Shown: piece after piece, positions 59,722-64,000 of the stretch
Layout of the letters: each line of letters starts with the position of its first letter
Position numbering within the stretch: position 1 is the first letter of the stretch
Origin: Alphaproteobacteria bacterium
Lineage (GTDB): Bacteria; Pseudomonadota; Alphaproteobacteria; Micavibrionales; Micavibrionaceae
NCBI GenBank assembly: GCA_016794145.1
Contig: JAEUKP010000002.1
Span: forward strand, 1-64,000
DNA length: 64,000 nt
Reading direction: 5' to 3'
The notes under the pieces: generated by a model
What the model was told of the DNA's origin: nothing
Database searches by the model: none
The model's input: the letters and a program-made list of their open reading frames with translations, nothing else
Made by a program: the position numbers and the translations under genes

Positions 59722-60102
59722 ATGAAATTCATTTCTAAACTTTTGATGACGGCAACTGCCTTGATTATAATGGGTGGTGCTTCCGGCGTACATGCAGAAG
59801 ATGCTATGGCAGGTATGGATCATTCCAAAATGGATCATGCCATGATGCAGCAGGGTGGCATATATGACGGTGCTATGAAAACTATGCATGAAAATATGGC
59901 TTCGGTGAAACCGACAGGCGATGCAGATGTGGATTTTGTTCAGGGCATGATCCCGCACCACCAAGGCGCGATTGATATGGCAAAAGTAGTTCTGGAAAAA
60001 GGTGCTGATCCTGAGATCAAGAAGCTGGCTGAAGGAATTGTTAAGGCCCAAGAATCTGAAATAAAACTGATGAATGACTGGCTAAAAATCCATAAAAAAT
60101 AG
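59722..60102 (+). CDS. Exported Met/His-rich DUF305 protein
   Basis: 126 residues. Signal peptide (basic MKFISK, hydrophobic core, cleavage near VHAED at 25). The mature N terminus is MAGMDHSKMDHAMMQQGG, very rich in Met and His. The DUF305 domain follows with DVDFVQGMIPHHQGAIDMAK (about 72-91). Related proteins bind copper or silver in the periplasm (CopM-like), which the Met/His clusters support. Its AAAGGAGG ribosome site (59705-59712) is the strongest in the window. Confidence 0.88.
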   Translation: MKFISKLLMTATALIIMGGASGVHAEDAMAGMDHSKMDHAMMQQGGIYDGAMKTMHENMASVKPTGDADVDFVQGMIPHHQGAIDMAKVVLEKGADPEIKKLAEGIVKAQESEIKLMNDWLKIHKK

Positions 60103-60119
60103 GAAAATGAACTGTGTTC

Positions 60120-60153
60120 AATGCCCCTTATCACCCTGGTAAGGGGCATTTTG
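60120..60153 (+). terminator. Intrinsic terminator of the DUF305 gene
   Basis: ATGCCCCTTA (60121-60130) and TAAGGGGCAT (60140-60149) form a ten-pair stem with a nine-base loop, followed by TTTTG. Confidence 0.93.
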
Positions 60154-60527
60154 TTTGGAATAATGTTTTTAAAAAAACAGGTTGTAAAAATATCACACCC
60201 GTTATATGGTGTTTTTGCGACCGATAGGGTTTTAGCACGCGTTTGACTGATGAAAGGTTTCGCTAGCTCTGTCGACCTGGTTGGGTTGAGTCTTGATTTT
60301 TGCTCTCCGACCCCCACACTAAACAAGCTGTTGATTGGTAACGCAAAATCCGGTTTTTGTTTGGTGGGCCTTCTAAAGGTCTATGTTCAGGGGAGGAGTC
60401 TAGCTTTATCAAAAACCCAAGCCTTTATTTTAAGAATTGCGGCCCAAGCCCGCAATGTCTTTATCCGTCGCACTAAAGATTTTTGCGGTCTTCGGCCTTT
60501 TTTATAGAAGTTCGGGAGAACATAAAC
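60154..60527 (+). promoter_or_regulatory. Structured leader region of the RNase E gene
   Basis: 374 bases without a gene. Hairpins seen: ACACC/GGTGT plus T run (60195-60216), ATTGCGG/CCGCAAT (60436-60456) and a short GGTC-TTC-GGCC stem with six T (about 60488-60501) just before the ribosome site GGGAGA (60514-60519). E. coli RNase E controls its own mRNA through a long structured leader; the same kind of control is a reasonable inference here. Confidence 0.5.
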
Positions 60528-63377
60528 ATGGCAAAAAGAATGCTGATTGATGCAACACACGCAGAAGAAACTCGGGTTGCAGTGGTCGATGGAAATCGTT
60601 TGGTTGAATTTGATTATGAAAGCAAACTCAGGAAACAATTAAAGGGTGGAATATTTCTCGCGAAAGTAACCCGGGTTGAGCCGTCGTTGCAGGCGGCCTT
60701 TGTGAATTTCGGTGGAAACCGTCATGCATTTCTTCCGTTTTCTGAAATTCATCCTGATTATTTTCGGATTCCTGTCGCGGATCGGGAAGCTTTAATGGCA
60801 GCTCAACAGGCCGAGATAGAGGCCGCAATGGCTGCCGAGGAAGCCCAAATCGCCGCTGAGGAGGCTGCGTTAGCCGCTGAGGAGGCTGCTAAGAATCGAC
60901 AATCCTCTTCTTTGGAAGAAGGATCCCAGAGAGGGGATGATGAGAGAGGGGATGATGATGAAGTCAATTCGGCTGGAATATCATCTTACCAAATTTCTGA
61001 AGAAACAATTCCAAACGACGGTATTGAATTATCATCCGAAGATTCTATGCAGGAAGATCTAAATGAAGATCAAAATGATGAAAATGAAGATGAAACTGAT
61101 GAGGAGGGTTCTTCTGAAGAATCTCCTTCTTTGGACCAACAGGAAGAAGAAATACCAGCAGATGGGGAATCAAAACCGGTCCATAAATTTGTTTATCGTG
61201 GCGTAACAGAGATTAACCCTGAAACGTTTGAGATTATAAGTGCGGTTGCAGGTGAGGCAATTGCAATGGATCAGGATCTCGCCATTAAGGTTGAGGAATG
61301 GGCAAAAAGCCAAGAAAATGTTGTGCGTGTTCGTCTTCACTATCGCCATACTGAAGGAGGCATTAAAAAACGGTCTGTCTGGGTTGCGTATCACGAAGAT
61401 AATATTGAGATCGACCATGAATTAGCCTTGGCGGCCGAGCAGGAAGAGCGTGAAAAACGTCGGAATAATCGCGGTCGTGGTCGTTTCCGTGGTCGAGGCC
61501 GTAATGGGCAGGGCGGGGGTCATAATCGTGGGCGTTACCCCATGCAAAATCGTCAGGTCGAAGTTCTTGGGGGAGAGGGCGTCGACAGTGACCAACCGTT
61601 CCGTCCGTCCCTTCATCGGAATTACAAAATTCAGGAAGTGATTAAGCGTGGGCAGATTATGCTCATTCAGGTACAAAAGGAAGAGCGTGGGAATAAGGGG
61701 GCGGCAGTTACAACCTATTTGTCATTACCTGGTCGCTATTGTGTTCTTATGCCCAACTCTCCGCGTGGTGGCGGTGTATCACGTAAAATTGCAAGCTTTG
61801 CAGAACGCAAACGGATGCGGGAAATTCTTCGCGAACTCGGGACGCCGGATGGAATGTCTGTTATTCTTCGGACCGCAGGTGTTCAGCGCGATCAGGATGA
61901 AATTAAACGTGATTTAGATTATTTGGTTCGCCTATGGAATAATATTCGTGAACTGACTCTGCAATCTGTTGCCCCTGCGGGTATTTATGAAGAAAGCAAT
62001 CTGGTTAAGAGGGCTGTACGTGATATCTATGCAGGTGATATTGAGGAAATTCAGGTCGCTGGTGAAAATGGATTTAAACAAGCCAAAGAGTTTATGAAGC
62101 TTTTAATGCCATCAAGCGTTAAAAAAGTTCATCAATATAAAGACGACAAATACCCTTTGTTTCATCGGTATCAGGTTGAAAATCAGATTGCAGCAATGGG
62201 AGAGCCAACAGTTGAACTCCGCTCGGGTGGGTATTTGGTTATTAATCCGACTGAGGCTTTGGTGTCGATTGATGTTAACTCTGGCCGCGCCACCAAGGAA
62301 CGTCATATTGAAGAAACAGCATTAAAAACCAATCTTGAAGCCGCTGAGGAGGTTGCTCGCCAATTGCGTTTGCGCGACCTTGGTGGTTTGGTTGTGATCG
62401 ATTTTATCGATATGGAAGATAGTCGAAATAATGCAAAGGTGGAAAGAAGGTTGCGCGATGCGTTGTCAACTGATCGCGCGCGTATCCAGGTTGGACGTAT
62501 TTCCTCTTTTGGGTTGTTGGAATTATCCCGTCAGCGTTTAAATCCAAGTCTGACTGAGGCGCAGTTCCAGAAATGTCCACATTGTAAGGGGGTCGGTCAT
62601 ATCCGTACGATTGACTCAGCCGCTATTCTTGCCCTTCGGTCGTTGGAAGAGGAGGGGATTCGTTCCCGTGCGGGGCAAGTATTCTTGTCTGTTCCGAATG
62701 AGATCGCTCTTTATATCCTTAACCAGAAACGTGAAATGCTTGCTGATATTGAACGCCGTTATGGGTTCAATGTGTTCGTCCGCGTTGATGAGGAATTAGC
62801 ACCAACAGGGTATAGGTTAGAGACAATCAAAGCGACTGAATCGGATGATGAAGAGAGTGATGTTGTCGAGCAAGATGCTGAAACCATGGAATCAGTTGAT
62901 GAAGCAATTTCAGCAGAAAACGAGTCTTTATCTCGTTCATCTTCTGAAGATGATGGGCCTCAACAATCTCGGGGGAGGTCGCGTAATAATCGGGGAAGAG
63001 ACCGTAACCGCTCAGATAAACCCCGGGATTCACAAAAAGGCCAACGTCATCGTAAATCGGAATTTGTATCAGATGAAGTCGAGACGGAATCCCAATCGGC
63101 AACAGACTCTGATTCTGTCGTTTCTTCTGCGGCAGAAGTAAAGCCCGAGGCTCCCAAAGAGAAATTCCGCGCAAAACGCTTCCGGTCTCGTTCAGATTCC
63201 GGACAGACACAAGAATCCAAAACATCTGGGGTGTCTACGCCTTCTGTTGATCCTGTTGTTGACGCACCTCTTACATCATCCTCTCCATCAAATGATACTG
63301 GTGGATCAGGCTCAGCCATGCAACAAGCCTCTGAATCTAAAAAAAGAGGTTGGTGGAATAAGTTGATTGAAAAATAA
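60528..63377 (+). CDS. rne: Ribonuclease E
   Basis: 950-residue class from ATG 60528, set by GGGAGA. Main endonuclease of mRNA decay and rRNA processing. The first half of the S1 domain is at about 35-82 (GGIFLAKVTRVEPSLQAAFV) and the second resumes near 362 (YKIQEVIKRGQIMLIQVQKE). Between them is an insertion of about 280 residues, acidic first, then a compact block, then an RG-rich stretch. The catalytic core has VSIDVNSGRATKERHIEETA near 580 and VVIDFIDMED near 620; the zinc link is CPHCKGVGH near 683. The C-terminal 150-200 residues are disordered and charged, as in RNase E scaffold regions. Confidence 0.95.
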   Translation: MAKRMLIDATHAEETRVAVVDGNRLVEFDYESKLRKQLKGGIFLAKVTRVEPSLQAAFVNFGGNRHAFLPFSEIHPDYFRIPVADREALMAAQQAEIEAAMAAEEAQIAAEEAALAAEEAAKNRQSSSLEEGSQRGDDERGDDDEVNSAGISSYQISEETIPNDGIELSSEDSMQEDLNEDQNDENEDETDEEGSSEESPSLDQQEEEIPADGESKPVHKFVYRGVTEINPETFEIISAVAGEAIAMDQDLAIKVEEWAKSQENVVRVRLHYRHTEGGIKKRSVWVAYHEDNIEIDHELALAAEQEEREKRRNNRGRGRFRGRGRNGQGGGHNRGRYPMQNRQVEVLGGEGVDSDQPFRPSLHRNYKIQEVIKRGQIMLIQVQKEERGNKGAAVTTYLSLPGRYCVLMPNSPRGGGVSRKIASFAERKRMREILRELGTPDGMSVILRTAGVQRDQDEIKRDLDYLVRLWNNIRELTLQSVAPAGIYEESNLVKRAVRDIYAGDIEEIQVAGENGFKQAKEFMKLLMPSSVKKVHQYKDDKYPLFHRYQVENQIAAMGEPTVELRSGGYLVINPTEALVSIDVNSGRATKERHIEETALKTNLEAAEEVARQLRLRDLGGLVVIDFIDMEDSRNNAKVERRLRDALSTDRARIQVGRISSFGLLELSRQRLNPSLTEAQFQKCPHCKGVGHIRTIDSAAILALRSLEEEGIRSRAGQVFLSVPNEIALYILNQKREMLADIERRYGFNVFVRVDEELAPTGYRLETIKATESDDEESDVVEQDAETMESVDEAISAENESLSRSSSEDDGPQQSRGRSRNNRGRDRNRSDKPRDSQKGQRHRKSEFVSDEVETESQSATDSDSVVSSAAEVKPEAPKEKFRAKRFRSRSDSGQTQESKTSGVSTPSVDPVVDAPLTSSSPSNDTGGSGSAMQQASESKKRGWWNKLIEK

Positions 63378-63394
63378 TAAAAAGGTGAATGGGT

Positions 63395-63991
63395 ATGCGT
63401 TATTATACCGTTTTCTGTGTTTCTATTCTCTTTGCGCTCCTCCCTTTCTCTCTAAAGGCAGAGGGAGGGGGCAAATCTGCAGAGAGCGACAAGAATTTGG
63501 TCGAAACCCCCCTCACGGCGCTTGAAGAGGCGACAAGCAATATCCTGAAAGAATTAAATGAAAACGAGATCAAACAGTTTTCTGCTATTAATAATTCTTT
63601 TGGCATTATTCGATCAGTTGAAGATGTTCAAGGCTCTATTTCCAAGGCCGTTGAAAGTTGTTCTTCTGCCCATCCGGATCTTAAGGCACAAATTTCAACA
63701 GGATTCGAGTCCTGGAAGGAGACTTTGCGACCGGTTATGAGAGAGGCCAGAAAAAAACTGGACAAGATGGTTTTATTGCAAAGCTTTGCGCGCCCATCAG
63801 ATGTCCGGGCATATCTTAAAAAATTTGACCAGGCTGTTATTTATCGGAACCAAAAATTGAACTCTGTGCCGATCCAGAAAATGGATGACTGTCAAAAGTT
63901 GGAATCCAGCATGAAAAGAACACAAGATGATTTGGTAAAATTGCTCACGGAGACTCTGGCGTTGGACAGTGATATAAAAGGTAAAGAGTAG
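63395..63991 (+). CDS. Exported hypothetical protein
   Basis: 198 residues from ATG 63395, with AAGGTG six bases upstream; ATG 63389 is also possible. It has a signal peptide (hydrophobic YYTVFCVSILFALLPFSLKA). The rest is almost all helix, rich in Lys and Glu, probably coiled-coil (EEATSNILKELNENEIKQFS). Two mature cysteines (near SCSSAHP and DDCQKLE) could form a disulfide. No family recognised. It follows rne after 17 bases and may be co-transcribed with it. Confidence 0.7.
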   Translation: MRYYTVFCVSILFALLPFSLKAEGGGKSAESDKNLVETPLTALEEATSNILKELNENEIKQFSAINNSFGIIRSVEDVQGSISKAVESCSSAHPDLKAQISTGFESWKETLRPVMREARKKLDKMVLLQSFARPSDVRAYLKKFDQAVIYRNQKLNSVPIQKMDDCQKLESSMKRTQDDLVKLLTETLALDSDIKGKE

Positions 63992-64000
63992 AGTTTAAGG

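Overview
This window is chromosomal DNA of an alphaproteobacterium. The evidence is gene content and order: a ruvB-ybgC-tolQ-tolR-tolA-tolB block, a DUF2336 protein, an NDUFAF5-type methyltransferase near comF, an RNase E with a long insertion in its S1 domain, and ErpA-XthA. By eye the GC content is in the mid-40s percent. I cannot assign an order or genus from this sequence alone. Almost everything is single-copy housekeeping DNA. I see no prophage, insertion sequence, CRISPR array or integrase.

Layout. 0-11.3 kb: a hairpin-rich leader, prs, four unrecognised genes (including a minus-strand pair that shares a C-terminal domain), a PPP-like phosphatase with altered catalytic residues, clpB, a large orphan gene and comF. 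11.3-24 kb: a WrbA-like flavodoxin, a very large methyltransferase with two Nudix-like regions, an NDUFAF5-like methyltransferase, ssb, a DUF2059 protein, gyrA, a small surface-polysaccharide group (nucleotide-sugar epimerase, membrane protein, GT4 glycosyltransferase) and an Na/Pi cotransporter. 24-33 kb: rpoB and rpoC, standing apart from the ribosomal-protein genes that normally flank them. 33-38 kb: a TPR-like protein, an M17 aminopeptidase, a PAS-EAL protein and a histidine phosphatase. 38-43.3 kb: ruvB, ybgC, tolQRAB and tRNA-Leu(UAA), without ruvCA or pal alongside. 43.3-54.5 kb: a MarR-like regulator, a pentapeptide protein, uvrC, a bactofilin, a hydrolase lipoprotein, xthA, erpA, a small repeat protein, a DUF2336 protein, rnr and a hypothetical. 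54.5-64 kb: a probable 6S RNA gene directly upstream of the 5-formyl-THF cyclo-ligase gene, ymdB, a hypothetical, an ABC exporter, a DUF305 protein, RNase E and a periplasmic hypothetical.

Themes. Much of the window serves information processing (rpoBC, gyrA, ssb, ruvB, uvrC, xthA, RNase E, RNase R, 6S RNA) and the envelope (Tol, bactofilin, glycosyltransferase, ABC exporter). The less ordinary material is: the methyltransferase/Nudix-like fusion; the paired paralogous orphans at 2.5-4.5 kb; a phosphatase whose Asp/His catalytic pair is Asn/Asn and which carries a T7G9 tract; an alpha/beta-hydrolase lipoprotein with Asp at the nucleophile position; several mRNA hairpins around rpoB, rpoC and rne; and an 85-87 bp palindromic repeat present in two near-identical copies. 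No complete new multigene system can be demonstrated here.
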